Positions 7,880 through 17,010 of a DNA stretch of 64,000 nucleotides are shown one piece after another. Position numbers and translations under genes: made by a program. Each line of letters opens with the position of its first letter. The stretch's first letter is position 1. The notes beneath the pieces are model-generated. The model ran no database searches, had not been told where the DNA came from, and was given only the letters and a program-made list of their open reading frames with translations. Origin of the DNA: Paenibacillus sp. E222 (GTDB taxonomy: Bacteria > Bacillota > Bacilli > Paenibacillales > Paenibacillaceae); assembly GCF_013401555.1 (NCBI RefSeq), contig NZ_CP058552.1, positions 6,386,001 to 6,450,000 on the forward strand, read 5' to 3'.

Positions 7880-8110
7880 CAATCTACACTCTAATTCAGC
7901 TTGTGTAACGTTTGGTCCGCTCTATCCTACCCCCTTATATGACCGTGTTTTTCAAAAATTCATCTGAAAATATTGCTGTTGAATCAAATAACACCATCTC
8001 TATTGTAAACAAAGATAGTATCTTGTCTCGTACATTACATTACGCACTCACAATTTGTACGTACAACTAAAGTCATTAGATAACACTTGTTCATACTATT
8101 TCTTTCATCC

Positions 8111-9265
8111 TTATTTCGAACCCACGTTAAGAATTTCATTGATATATTTCAGTCCCGTATATCGATCTCGAAGCAAATGAGCTGTGGTGAACGCATGTTC
8201 CACCATCTCCATGGATACACCCAGTTGTTCAGTTGTTGTAGGGCCCCCAACTTGCTCAAGCCAAGCTGTAAGCTGCGATGCATCCGGCAGATTATTGTAT
8301 ACACGGAAAACCGGCTCGTCGGATTGTTGTGCAAGATCTTTGTATTTTACGGTAAGCAGTGCACAGGCCACTCCCACCTTGGCTCCATGCAAAACAGGTT
8401 TGTGCCCTGCCTCCATCAGATCCATCTCCCACCGATGGGACACATGATGCTCTCCACCAGATGCCGGACGGGAATGATCAATGATCAGCATGGAAATACC
8501 GGAAGCAATCAGCGCATCCATTAATACAGTCACACCATCGGCCCGTCCTTCAGCGATACCTTTGACATTCTCCACACAGGTCGTTAGTGCTTCTTCCGTC
8601 ATGCGGTAAGCTACGGGGCAGAACGGTTCCCCACCCATATCCCTGGAAACTACCCAGTCCGCCAGTGATGTATATTTACCAAGCATATCTCCGAATCCGG
8701 CAGCATTCATCTCTTGGGGAGCTTGCTCCAATATATGAACATCCGCGAAAATAGCTTCTGGCGGCACCGCCTGGAACGTCTGTTTGACGCCGCTGACAAT
8801 AAGAGGTGCACCTGCTGAAGTAAATCCGTCAACCGAAGCCGCTGTAGGTACGGACAGAAAGGGCTTGTCCATTTTGGAGCAAACAAATCTCACCAGGTCA
8901 TGAATGGTCCCTGAGCCAGCAGCAATGATCGCCTGACTTTCCTGTTTCACACCCAAAAGTACCTGCACAATTCCACCCTCATCGGCGATCACGTCCCCCG
9001 CTTTGTTCTCTGGCATACATATCTCATCCACATGAACGCCTGCTTCACGAATGTTCTTTACCACCTCGTGTCCTGCTGCTGGCCCTGTAAATCGATCATA
9101 TACCACTGTTACATGTTTGTACCCTTGCTCGGACAAATAGCGAGGTAACCGCTGAATAGCTCCATGCTCCAGATAGACCTGCATTTGCACCAACCGATGA
9201 TCATGCCCACAATTACAATTCTGCACTTCTTCATTCCATGCAGCAATTCGCTCGTTCATATTCAT
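8111..9265 (-). CDS. egsA: sn-Glycerol-1-phosphate dehydrogenase (AraM/EgsA family)
   Basis: A 384-residue enzyme of the AraM/EgsA family, which reduces dihydroxyacetone phosphate to sn-glycerol-1-phosphate with NAD(P)H. In Bacillus this feeds heptaprenylglyceryl phosphate lipids. The nucleotide loop GSGTIHD, the SVPTAASVDGFTSAGAP segment and the metal-site histidines in GGEHHVSH and LHGAKVG are present, and length is normal. A CxCGH motif near the N-terminus (CNCGHDH) is also typical. GGGAGG precedes the ATG by 11 nt; a second ATG two codons on would sit even further away. It is flanked by no pathway partner, so is likely monocistronic. Confidence 0.9.
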   Translation of the reverse strand: MNMNERIAAWNEEVQNCNCGHDHRLVQMQVYLEHGAIQRLPRYLSEQGYKHVTVVYDRFTGPAAGHEVVKNIREAGVHVDEICMPENKAGDVIADEGGIVQVLLGVKQESQAIIAAGSGTIHDLVRFVCSKMDKPFLSVPTAASVDGFTSAGAPLIVSGVKQTFQAVPPEAIFADVHILEQAPQEMNAAGFGDMLGKYTSLADWVVSRDMGGEPFCPVAYRMTEEALTTCVENVKGIAEGRADGVTVLMDALIASGISMLIIDHSRPASGGEHHVSHRWEMDLMEAGHKPVLHGAKVGVACALLTVKYKDLAQQSDEPVFRVYNNLPDASQLTAWLEQVGGPTTTEQLGVSMEMVEHAFTTAHLLRDRYTGLKYINEILNVGSK

Positions 9266-9425
9266 TTCGCTCTTAACCTCCCTTAAGAAATATCATGCAT
9301 AATTACATGGGTAAAACCACAAAATGAAAAAAGGAAATAAAATGTGAGTATTTTCCTGATCACACTTTACTTCCTGTTCTAAAAATTTGCAAATCCTAAA
9401 CTCACATTCCCAAGCAGGTGAACCT

Positions 9426-9605
9426 ATGAAATTAACCAAAGAAATAGGGATTTCTCTCGGATTTCTCGCAGGAACGACGTTGGGCAGCGGCATTGCTTTT
9501 CTGTTTCGTTTACAGGCGTATGAGGTCATGGCAAGTGTTGCGCTCTTTGGTATTGCTGGAGCGATTGCAGGCCTGTGTGTGCAGCAATTCATATTCAATA
9601 AATAA
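9426..9605 (+). CDS. 59-residue two-helix membrane protein
   Basis: A small protein MKLTKEIGISLGFLAGTTLG... with two glycine/alanine-rich hydrophobic segments (about 7-27 and 35-56). AGCAGGTGAACCT precedes the ATG and a strong terminator follows within 15 nt, which supports a real transcription unit. It lies convergent to tRNA-Leu and divergent from the glycerol-1-phosphate dehydrogenase gene. No family recognised. Confidence 0.6.
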   Translation: MKLTKEIGISLGFLAGTTLGSGIAFLFRLQAYEVMASVALFGIAGAIAGLCVQQFIFNK

Positions 9606-9617
9606 AAAACAAAAAAG

Positions 9618-9658
9618 CTCGCGAATTGCCTTTTAGAGCAATTTCGCGAGTTTTTTTT
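9618..9658 (+). terminator. Strong bidirectional terminator
   Basis: CTCGCGAAttgc pairs with gcaaTTTCGCGAG and is followed by eight T residues; the A-run before it means it can also end minus-strand transcription of tRNA-Leu. Confidence 0.92.
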
Positions 9659-9664
9659 CTTCGA

Positions 9665-9748
<84 letters not shown>

Positions 9749-9874
9749 ATAATATGTATCTTCTCATCCTGGATGAAAAGCATTCCGGTCAAGCCATTGC
9801 TTGTTTTACCGTAATTAAGAGTATACATGCTCTCAAATAAGTTTGCAACACCTTTTTTACTAGCTGCAATGCAT

Positions 9875-9950
9875 AGGACATATGTCCTTTTTTAACCTCA
9901 TCAAACTCCCTATCGTAGACATTAAGCAGATCAAGTGTCCTGTTGGACAC
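9875..9950 (+). promoter_or_regulatory. Two dyads upstream of ahcY
   Basis: A perfect 14-bp palindrome AGGACATATGTCCT (9875-9888) and a second dyad GTGTCC-TGTT-GGACAC (9935-9950) lie 95 and 33 nt before the ahcY start. Both are built from the words GGACA and TGTCC in opposite order, so they could be repressor sites or mutually exclusive hairpins. The binding protein is unknown. Confidence 0.45.
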
Positions 9951-9982
9951 GCTATACCTTGCATAGAAATGGGGAGTTTTGC

Positions 9983-11170
9983 ATGACGATAAAGAACACT
10001 ACACAAGAACATATTGAAGAAGGAAAACGCAGCATTCACTGGACGGAAATGCATATGCCCCTGCTGGGCGAATTGAAATCCCAGTTTGCCAAAGAGCTGC
10101 CTTTTGCTGGCTTAACCATCAGTATATGTATTCATGTGGAGCCCAAAACAGCTGTGTTATGCCGCACACTTCAAGCAGGCGGAGCCAACGTTGTATTGAC
10201 TGGCAGCCCGGGCACAACCAAAGATGCCGTCACAGCAGCTCTGCGGGAAGAAGGCATCACGGTATATGGTCAACGTGCGGACAGGCGCAATGAGCACCTG
10301 CATAATATACACAGTGTACTTCGTCACCACCCCCATCTCCTCATGGATAATGGAGCCGATCTGGCGCGTACCTTCATTCAGCAGTATGATACTCATTCTC
10401 TTATCGGTGGTACGGAGGAAACGACGACCGGTGCCAATCTGCTGCGTGAAGAGACGGGTGAGAACATCCCTTTTCCGATTATTGTTATTAATGATAGTCC
10501 ACTCAAACGAATCATGGAAAATGAACACGGTGTTGGACAGACCATTATTGAAGGTTTTATGCGTACTACAAACCTGATTCTGCCCACACGTCGTTTCGTC
10601 ATCGTAGGTTATGGAACCTGCGGACGAGGCATTGCCAGGTATTTGCGGAATCTGGGCAGCCAGGTCGTCGTTGTTGAAACCGATCCGATTGCTGGCCTGG
10701 AAGCGGCACTGGATGGATTCAGAGTGGCACGATTGGAGGATACATTTGCGTTTGCTCAAGTGTACATTACTGTCACTGGCCGTCCTAACGCCATTCTGAA
10801 GGAACATTTTAATCAAATGAATGACGGAACGATCCTCGCCAATGCCGGGCATTTTTCTTGGGAGATGGATCTGGAAAGTCTCCGTCAGGACGCAGAGCAT
10901 TCGGAACAACTGACAGCGGATATCGAACAATTTACATTAGCGAACGGACGTCGACTCATGTTACTTACTCAAGGCGAGATGCTGAACCTAGCTGGTGGCA
11001 GCGGCAACCCTGCCGAAACGATGGATCTGGGCTTGTCCCTGCAAGCCGCCTCTCTCCACTATCTTGTAAAGCAACGCCAACATCTCACCCTCGGACCACA
11101 GCCGGTTCCTCACAGCGTTAACAACACCATTGCCGGACAGATGCTGAAGCATTTAAGCTACAAAATCTAA
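9983..11170 (+). CDS. ahcY: S-adenosylhomocysteine hydrolase (short form)
   Basis: A 395-residue adenosylhomocysteinase, which splits S-adenosylhomocysteine to adenosine and homocysteine and so relieves methyltransferase inhibition. Recognisable are GGTEETTTGANLL (143-154), INDSPLKRIMENEHGVGQT with K175, a Rossmann NAD site VIVGYGTCGRGIARYL (207-221) and the AGHFSWEMD segment (288-296; GHF-D-N/x-E-I-D in classical enzymes). The classical C-terminal lysine/tyrosine dimer arm is absent, so this is the short bacterial form; a related thioether nucleoside substrate is possible. GGGGAG precedes the ATG at 9983 by 6 nt. The Gfo/Idh/MocA gene follows after 40 nt and may be co-transcribed. Confidence 0.85.
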   Translation: MTIKNTTQEHIEEGKRSIHWTEMHMPLLGELKSQFAKELPFAGLTISICIHVEPKTAVLCRTLQAGGANVVLTGSPGTTKDAVTAALREEGITVYGQRADRRNEHLHNIHSVLRHHPHLLMDNGADLARTFIQQYDTHSLIGGTEETTTGANLLREETGENIPFPIIVINDSPLKRIMENEHGVGQTIIEGFMRTTNLILPTRRFVIVGYGTCGRGIARYLRNLGSQVVVVETDPIAGLEAALDGFRVARLEDTFAFAQVYITVTGRPNAILKEHFNQMNDGTILANAGHFSWEMDLESLRQDAEHSEQLTADIEQFTLANGRRLMLLTQGEMLNLAGGSGNPAETMDLGLSLQAASLHYLVKQRQHLTLGPQPVPHSVNNTIAGQMLKHLSYKI

Positions 11171-11210
11171 TCCGTGTGATTGGTGATCTGCATTTAAAGG
11201 AGAGGTTCAC

Positions 11211-12203
11211 ATGAAAAAAGCCAAACTTTGTTTTATCGGTGCAGGATTCCATGCATCCACGAATATATATCCATCTGCTGTTGAAGCAGGAGCAGAAATT
11301 CAAGCCGTCGCCACCCGCAGTATTGAAAGGTCCGAGGCGGCTCTGCTTCGTTTTGGGAGCAGCGGGAACGCGTATGACAATACTCAGCTGATGCTGCAGA
11401 ATGAAGACTGTGACGGCGTGATTGTTGTAGCGCAACCAGAGGATCAGACAGCACTTGCCCTTGAATGCATCCGGGCTGGCAAAAATGTATACGTGGATAA
11501 ACCCCTCGGATGGAATGCTGCTGAAGCTGCTGCTGTGGCTGAAGCTGCCCAAAAGGCAGGTGTGGTTGTCATGGTTGGATTCATGAAACGATATGCGCCG
11601 GTCTACATGAAACTCAAGGAACTGATCGATGGTGGATCATTGGGCAGAGCACGTTCTTTCCAAATGAAATTCGCTGTAGACAGCACACCCTTCTGCAAGG
11701 ATGAGGAACAATTCATGAAGCTCGCTGCCATTCATATGGTCGATCTGATGCGTTTCCTGTTCGGGGAAGCCGTACAGGTCACAGGCACGTCGGTTAAAGA
11801 CGGAGAACATATTAACCAGAGCATTTCCCTGAAATTTGATCAAGGTGTGGTGGGCAGTGCCTACTTTGTCGGAATGAGTGCATGGTCACGCGAGAGCGAA
11901 AGTGTACTTGTCACCTTTGACGATGGATTTGCGTTAGCAGATGAAATTAACACACTTACGGTTCATCAATCTCGTACAGGGGATACCCTTCCCTGGAAAT
12001 CCCTTGAGGAGCAGGATACTGTTTTCACCCCTTCTGGCTCTCCCATGTCAGGGGCTTATCGCGATCTCTACTTACGAGGATTTGTAGGGGAGATGGCTCA
12101 TTTTATGGAATGCTGTCAGAACAAATCTGATCCACGTTCCAGTGGTACGGATAATATTGAAACTATGGCGTTGTGTGATACCATTCTGGCGTCGCTGATC
12201 TGA
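11211..12203 (+). CDS. Gfo/Idh/MocA-family oxidoreductase
   Basis: A 330-residue NAD(P)-dependent oxidoreductase. The N-terminal Rossmann domain (KLCFIGAGFHASTNIYPS, about 4-21) is followed by VDKPLGWN (about 95-102), the variant of the family's EKP motif, and a C-terminal GFO/IDH substrate domain starting near VGFMKRYAPVYMKLKELI. Substrates in this family are usually sugars or inositols and cannot be told from sequence. AGGAGAGG precedes the ATG. It sits 40 nt after ahcY and 65 nt before the DoxX gene. Confidence 0.85.
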   Translation: MKKAKLCFIGAGFHASTNIYPSAVEAGAEIQAVATRSIERSEAALLRFGSSGNAYDNTQLMLQNEDCDGVIVVAQPEDQTALALECIRAGKNVYVDKPLGWNAAEAAAVAEAAQKAGVVVMVGFMKRYAPVYMKLKELIDGGSLGRARSFQMKFAVDSTPFCKDEEQFMKLAAIHMVDLMRFLFGEAVQVTGTSVKDGEHINQSISLKFDQGVVGSAYFVGMSAWSRESESVLVTFDDGFALADEINTLTVHQSRTGDTLPWKSLEEQDTVFTPSGSPMSGAYRDLYLRGFVGEMAHFMECCQNKSDPRSSGTDNIETMALCDTILASLI

Positions 12204-12268
12204 GATTCGTACGATATTCGTTCCATCATTTTATCATTTTATACAACCTGAGAAGAGGAAATAAACAT

Positions 12269-12664
12269 ATGTTAGACGCCGGATTACTTATTATTCGACT
12301 TGTTATTGGTTTTATTATGATGGGTCATGCATGCAAGAAACTGTTTGGCTGGTTTGGTGGAGAAGGCATATCAGGAACAGCCGCATTTTTCGGGGTGATT
12401 GGTCTGAGGCCTGCGAGAGTTATGGCTGTCTGTGGGGGCCTTATTGAATTGATCGGCGGGTTACTGTTTGGGACGGGTCTCTGGACTGGTTTTGCTGCCA
12501 TATTGCTCATCATCCCTATGCTTGTTGCCATAGCAAAAGTCCATGCAGGTAAAGGGCTTTGGAATCTAAACGGAGGATTTGAGTACAATTTGGTTATGCT
12601 CGGATCGCTAATCGGTGTTGCACTAGCGGGTGCAGGGGCGTATTCTCTGGACGCTTTAATCTAA
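12269..12664 (+). CDS. DoxX-family membrane protein
   Basis: A 131-residue protein with four hydrophobic segments and the DoxX signature LLIIRLVIGFIMMGHACKKLFGWFGG near the N-terminus. Related Bacillus proteins (MhqP, CatD) belong to quinone- and redox-stress operons, which fits an HxlR-type regulator encoded just downstream. The ribosome site is AGAAGAGG 11 nt before the ATG. A terminator follows. Confidence 0.88.
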   Translation: MLDAGLLIIRLVIGFIMMGHACKKLFGWFGGEGISGTAAFFGVIGLRPARVMAVCGGLIELIGGLLFGTGLWTGFAAILLIIPMLVAIAKVHAGKGLWNLNGGFEYNLVMLGSLIGVALAGAGAYSLDALI

Positions 12665-12691
12665 TCTAGCTTTCCATTCCTTTCTATTCCT

Positions 12692-12735
12692 GAGAACCTC
12701 GATGTTTCGTGATACGAAACCGGGGTTCCTTTTTG
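12692..12735 (+). terminator. Terminator after the DoxX gene
   Basis: A long imperfect stem (GAACCtCGATGTTTCGT with ACGAAACCGGGGTTC) is followed by TTTTT. Confidence 0.85.
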
Positions 12736-12881
12736 TTTTAACTTCATGTCAATGCATGGGATGGGGTTTATAATCCAAGGGAGAAGTGATATGCTCATAG
12801 ATGAGTAATATGTACATTTAAGTGCTGTAGTACTGAAATGGATACTATAAATAACCACCACAAACTGGAGGTGCAATTATA

Positions 12882-13241
12882 ATGAAAATGAACGCGAAAG
12901 ATGTGTGTCCCTCGCCTTATGGCTGTTCCGTTGAAGTCACGCTGAGCGTCATTGGAGGCAAATGGAAAGGTGCGATTCTATATCACCTATTCTCCGGCTC
13001 GTTAAGATTCAACGAGATCAGAAAGTTATTCCCTGATATTACTCAGCGGATGTTAACTCTCCAATTAAGAGAGCTGGAAAACAGCGGAATTGTTCACAGG
13101 GAAATATATCCTCAGGTTCCACCCAAAGTGGAATATTCGCTTACACCGTTTGGAGAAACGCTCCAGCCGATTATTTACAGCATGCGAGACTGGGGAGAAC
13201 AGTATACAAATGAAGTCCTGGCCAGATCACAAGAGGTCTAA
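12882..13241 (+). CDS. HxlR-family transcriptional regulator
   Basis: A 119-residue winged-helix regulator with the HxlR signature: C9 in [71 protein letters not shown]. The N-terminal cysteine is the redox- or quinone-sensing residue in relatives such as YodB and HypR. A perfect GGAGGTG lies 8-9 nt before the ATG. The upstream region has small dyads (CTCAT-AG-ATGAG near 12794-12805) that might be self-operators. The neighbouring DoxX gene is a plausible target. Confidence 0.88.
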   Translation: MKMNAKDVCPSPYGCSVEVTLSVIGGKWKGAILYHLFSGSLRFNEIRKLFPDITQRMLTLQLRELENSGIVHREIYPQVPPKVEYSLTPFGETLQPIIYSMRDWGEQYTNEVLARSQEV

Positions 13242-13253
13242 ACAAATGACAAA

Positions 13254-13298
13254 AAGAAGCTAATCCTTTCTTCGATGGGATCAGCTTCTTTTGTTTTT
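13254..13298 (+). terminator. Convergent bidirectional terminator
   Basis: AAGAAGCTxATCC pairs with GGATxAGCTTCTT, flanked by A-run and T-run, between the HxlR gene and the convergent diguanylate cyclase gene. Confidence 0.85.
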
Positions 13299-13320
13299 CA
13301 AGATTGAAGGTACGCAAACC

Positions 13321-14937
13321 TTATTTTATGACCGTCTGAATGGTAATGGTACGATTACGTCCCTCTTCCTTGGCTTGATATAACGCATTGTCAGCCAAAT
13401 GGAACAACTCTGTTGCCGTTGTGGAATGCAGTGGATATTCGGCAATGCCTGCCGAAATCGTCACAGAACGATCAATGGGCAATATACTTTGTTCCACCGA
13501 TACACGGATATGCTCGGCAATCTGATACGCTGTTTTGGAATCCGTATGTCGCAATAACACAACAAACTCCTCCCCGCCAAAACGGGAGCCTACATCCTGC
13601 GTCCGAACGGACAGTTTAATAATATTCGCGATATGCTGCAGAACCTGATCCCCTGCATGATGCCCATACGTATCATTTATGGATTTGAAGCGGTCAATAT
13701 CCAGGACCACAATGGAGAAAGGAATTTCTTCATCAATCCAGCGCTGGATGACTTCTTCAAATGTTCTACGATTCGTCATTCCGGTTAATACATCCGTTCT
13801 GGCATCATAAGTAAGCTGATCCTTCTGTTTTCGAAAATTCGCCAATGCGGTCAACACGGTGCGTGTTAACAAATCCGCTTCCCTGTTCCAATGCGGCTTC
13901 ATTACAGGCAGATCTACTTTACCCTGATCCACCTGGTTAACCAAGTCCGCAAGATAAACAAATGGACTGGCCAGCTTGCGCGCTACACGAATAACGATAA
14001 GTGTCAGAATGATAAACGGGATTGAAGTGTACAGCAGCAGCATGCGAATATGTTGATTCAGTTGATCGTATACCATCTGGGTTGGAGATACAACGACAAC
14101 TCCCCAATCTGTTGTGGGAACCTTATAATAACCTGCGAGTGAATCCACACCCGCCAGATTCTTGTATTGTTCTTTGCCTGTCTGGTCGTGAAGCAATTTT
14201 TGCACCACTTGATTTTTGCTTAGATTTTCACCAATTCTTTCCGTATCCGGATGAAACAACAACGTCCCTTTGGCATCAACAATAAAAAAATAAGAGCCAT
14301 TACTGGTCTTCAGCTGACTGCCAAATGACAGGTTCAAGATGTTGTTTTCCTGTAGATAGATGCTCCCACTAATTAAACCATTGAATTTACCTGATGGACT
14401 GAAGATCGGTTCACTTATAAATACGATTCTTCGTTCCGAATAAGGCCCGCGGTAGGCTTCGGATATATAGGAAGACCTTGATTTAAACGCCTTTTTGGCT
14501 GCATCAGAAGTTATAGGCTGTCCGAGGCTTTTTTCCAAATAAGGAGAGGAACCCCGAATAATTCCCGATGCATCAACCAGAGAAACCGAATTGAAATAAT
14601 TACTGCTGTTTCGAATCAAATCCAGTGTAGAATCCAGTTTTTTCGCATCTGAGTAGTCTATTTCCGGAAAATAACTCGCTGAATACTTCAAACTGGTCTG
14701 CATGGATTGAAACAACGAGTCCAGTGTTTGGCTCATCTGCACGGCACTGGAATAATTAAGTGAGAGTGTACTATCAATCAGCGACTGCTTCTGGGATGTA
14801 TAAGATGAAATAAACATAATGGTCAGTGTCATCAAAACAGCAATGGTGACCAATCCACTCAATAGAGCGGTAAGGCTGATTTTTTTGATCTTCCTTACTT
14901 TTCTTTTTAATCTGGATGTTTTATTCTCTGCGATCAT
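13321..14937 (-). CDS. Membrane diguanylate cyclase with extracellular sensor (GGDEF)
   Basis: A 538-residue receptor. A basic N-terminus leads to TM1 (about 20-42) and a large extracytoplasmic Cache-like sensor (about 45-295), which includes YFFIVDAKGTLLFHPDTE and GYYKVPTTDWGVVVVSP. TM2 (MLLLYTSIPFIILTLIVI) is followed by a GGDEF domain (about 370-535). The active motif is GGEEF, preceded five residues earlier by the RTQD inhibitory site (RxxD), so the protein should make cyclic-di-GMP and be product-inhibited. The ATG at 14937 follows GGGGGAAGC; an in-frame ATG at 14970 has no site. No EAL domain. Likely monocistronic. Confidence 0.92.
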   Translation of the reverse strand: MIAENKTSRLKRKVRKIKKISLTALLSGLVTIAVLMTLTIMFISSYTSQKQSLIDSTLSLNYSSAVQMSQTLDSLFQSMQTSLKYSASYFPEIDYSDAKKLDSTLDLIRNSSNYFNSVSLVDASGIIRGSSPYLEKSLGQPITSDAAKKAFKSRSSYISEAYRGPYSERRIVFISEPIFSPSGKFNGLISGSIYLQENNILNLSFGSQLKTSNGSYFFIVDAKGTLLFHPDTERIGENLSKNQVVQKLLHDQTGKEQYKNLAGVDSLAGYYKVPTTDWGVVVVSPTQMVYDQLNQHIRMLLLYTSIPFIILTLIVIRVARKLASPFVYLADLVNQVDQGKVDLPVMKPHWNREADLLTRTVLTALANFRKQKDQLTYDARTDVLTGMTNRRTFEEVIQRWIDEEIPFSIVVLDIDRFKSINDTYGHHAGDQVLQHIANIIKLSVRTQDVGSRFGGEEFVVLLRHTDSKTAYQIAEHIRVSVEQSILPIDRSVTISAGIAEYPLHSTTATELFHLADNALYQAKEEGRNRTITIQTVIK

Positions 14938-15115
14938 TATTGCTTCCCCCGGTTTTTCATGAAAAGGCATATTCCTTCTATTTTATACGAAAGTTGTTAA
15001 GAAGAAATAAATAGTTTATGAAGTTAAGAAAATTAAATCGGAAGATTGACGATTTGATGACATTTGATGACATGGAAGCCGCTTTCTTCGAAATCTACTG
15101 GATCTGGATTCAAGA

Positions 15116-15865
15116 TTAAGATTCATATGAATCCACAATTACATATCCCTCGCCAGGCTGTTGTTCTACAAACCCAGCCATATGACGCGTTTGAAATGAA
15201 ATCGGTCCGTCGCTACCGACCAAAATGCGATTTTGAACTTCATCCGTTGTTTCAGCTGGCAATGCAAATGAGCGCGTATACGCGAAGTGTTCCTGTAACG
15301 TGGCATGAATCGCATTCACCAGTCTGTCATTGCCAACACGACCAAATACATTCAGCAATACGATACCACCAGAATGCAATTTGTTTTTTAACATAGTGAA
15401 AAATGAGCTTGAAGTAAACTGTGCAGGAGTTCCTGCAGCCGTAAAGGCATCTACAATAATATAATGGTATGAACCTGAGGCCTCCTGCTCCAATAGTTCA
15501 CGACCGTCACCAACCAGCACATGACCTCCACGATATCCAAAGAAAGTTCTGCTGAGCTCAACGACTTCTGCATCGAGTTCGGCAACTTTTACTTGACGGT
15601 TGGACAGGTAGGTTGATAAGGTTCCAATACCATGCCCAATGACAAAAACAGATTCATAATCGGGATTATTTCGTTCCATCAGATGCACCATCGCTCTTGG
15701 ATACTCCAGCACCATTCGGGATGGCTCGTCCAGATCCATCGCCCCCTGAACTGCTGCATTGGAGAACTCCAGCACACGAAAACGGCCCTTTTCCCCATAA
15801 AGCTTGGATGTATCATATATCATCAACTCATGCTGTTCACTCTTATTTCGGTATAAAACTCGCAC
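15116..15865 (-). CDS. Spermidine-synthase-like methyltransferase-fold protein
   Basis: A 249-residue protein of the spermidine synthase superfamily: VFVIGHGIGTLSTYLSNRQVKVAELDAEVVELSRTFFG, then VLVGDGRELL and YIIVDAFTAAGTPAQFTSSSFF. The nucleotide-binding GxGxG is present, but the motif positions for the aminopropyl acceptor differ from true SpeE, so a different transfer reaction is possible. I take the GTG at 15865, 8 nt after GAAGGGAG; a TTG at 15895 lies upstream of that site. It is flanked by the diguanylate cyclase and LysR genes, neither obviously related. Confidence 0.75.
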   Translation of the reverse strand: MRVLYRNKSEQHELMIYDTSKLYGEKGRFRVLEFSNAAVQGAMDLDEPSRMVLEYPRAMVHLMERNNPDYESVFVIGHGIGTLSTYLSNRQVKVAELDAEVVELSRTFFGYRGGHVLVGDGRELLEQEASGSYHYIIVDAFTAAGTPAQFTSSSFFTMLKNKLHSGGIVLLNVFGRVGNDRLVNAIHATLQEHFAYTRSFALPAETTDEVQNRILVGSDGPISFQTRHMAGFVEQQPGEGYVIVDSYES

Positions 15866-15915
15866 TGACCGTTCTCCCTTCGTACTTTTACGCAAATGAC
15901 TATAAGTGTGTTCCT

Positions 15916-15953
15916 AAAAAAAACCGACTCCGCTGGAACGGAAACGGTTTTCC
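15916..15953 (-). terminator. Terminator after the LysR gene
   Basis: On the minus strand AACCG-ttt-CCG pairs with CGG-agt-CGGTT and is followed by a run of T. Confidence 0.8.
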
Positions 15954-15961
15954 ATGACTAT

Positions 15962-16864
15962 TTACGATTGAATCGCCTCATGCAGAGCCTGGACATACTC
16001 CATCCCCAGATTGGAAAGCGAAGCATTTTTGTGGCTGATCCATCCGACATTAATGGTCTCTTCACACTCCAGCGGCACGGGGATGATCTCGTTCCCGTTC
16101 AGGTCGGCACTAAGTACACCTGTCGAGATCGTGTATCCGTTCAAACCGATTAGCAGATTAAACAGCGTAGCTCGGTCATTAACCTGTATGCTTTTGGGAT
16201 GAGAAAGCGTGCTTAGGATCTCCTCTGAAAAATGGAAGGAGTTATATTCCCCCTGGTCAAAGGACAGGTATGGATAATCCTGAAGCTGTTCAATCGCAAC
16301 CGATTCCTGCTTCGCCAGCGGATTTTGCACACTGATAAAAATATGCGGCTTGGCAACAAACAGACTGTTGAACACCAGCCCCGCATCCTTAAGCAGCTTG
16401 TTAATCACCTTGGCATTGAATTCATTCAGATATAGTATGCCAATCTCGCTGCGCAGGCTTTTCACATCCTGGATAATCTCATACGTTTTCGTCTCCCGCA
16501 GAGCCAGTTCATATTCATCCTGTCCATACTGCTGCACCAGCTTAACGAAGGCATTTACTGCAAACGCATAGTGCTGTGTGGAGACGGAAAAATGCTGCGG
16601 AGACGGCTTCGCGTTCAAATAACGATTCTCCAGCAATTCCGCCTGCTCCACCACTTGGCGCGCATAACTTAGAAATTCCACACCTTCTTTGGACAGCGTA
16701 ATTCCTTTATTTGTGCGTTCAAAAATGGTAATCCGCAGCTCCTGCTCCAGATCCCGGATGGCATTCGACAGGCTGGGCTGGGAAATAAACAGCCGCTTGG
16801 CGGCTTCATTCATCGAGCCACGCGTGGCGACTTCAATCACATATTTTAGCTGTTGCAGCGTCAA
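15962..16864 (-). CDS. LysR-family transcriptional regulator
   Basis: A 300-residue LysR regulator. The N-terminal winged helix (MTLQQLKYVIEVATRGSMNE, SQPSLSNAIRDLEQELRITIFERTNKGITLS) is canonical, and residues about 90-295 form the effector-binding domain. The inducer and target cannot be deduced: the divergent neighbourhood upstream holds only a convergent SDR gene. Ribosome site GAGAGGGG is 8 nt from the ATG. Confidence 0.92.
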   Translation of the reverse strand: MTLQQLKYVIEVATRGSMNEAAKRLFISQPSLSNAIRDLEQELRITIFERTNKGITLSKEGVEFLSYARQVVEQAELLENRYLNAKPSPQHFSVSTQHYAFAVNAFVKLVQQYGQDEYELALRETKTYEIIQDVKSLRSEIGILYLNEFNAKVINKLLKDAGLVFNSLFVAKPHIFISVQNPLAKQESVAIEQLQDYPYLSFDQGEYNSFHFSEEILSTLSHPKSIQVNDRATLFNLLIGLNGYTISTGVLSADLNGNEIIPVPLECEETINVGWISHKNASLSNLGMEYVQALHEAIQS

Positions 16865-16945
16865 TGCATTATTCCCCTCTCTCTGGTGCGTTACTTGATC
16901 ATACTATACCATATTGCAACCCGGACGAGCTCTCTTTCAGGGTAC

Positions 16946-16987
16946 AAAAAGACGCCCTCAACCCGTACATATGGTTGTGGATGTCTT
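16946..16987 (-). terminator. Terminator after the SDR gene
   Basis: On the minus strand AAAGAC-xx-CCACAACC pairs with GGTTGxGG-xx-GTCTTT and leads into TTTTT. Confidence 0.8.
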
Positions 16988-17010
16988 TGGAGTTTTACTT
17001 ACAGAGAGGT

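Noticed and set aside
10157..10930. 257-codon minus-strand reading frame
   Set aside because: Entirely antisense to the well-supported ahcY gene, with no recognisable domain or ribosome site.
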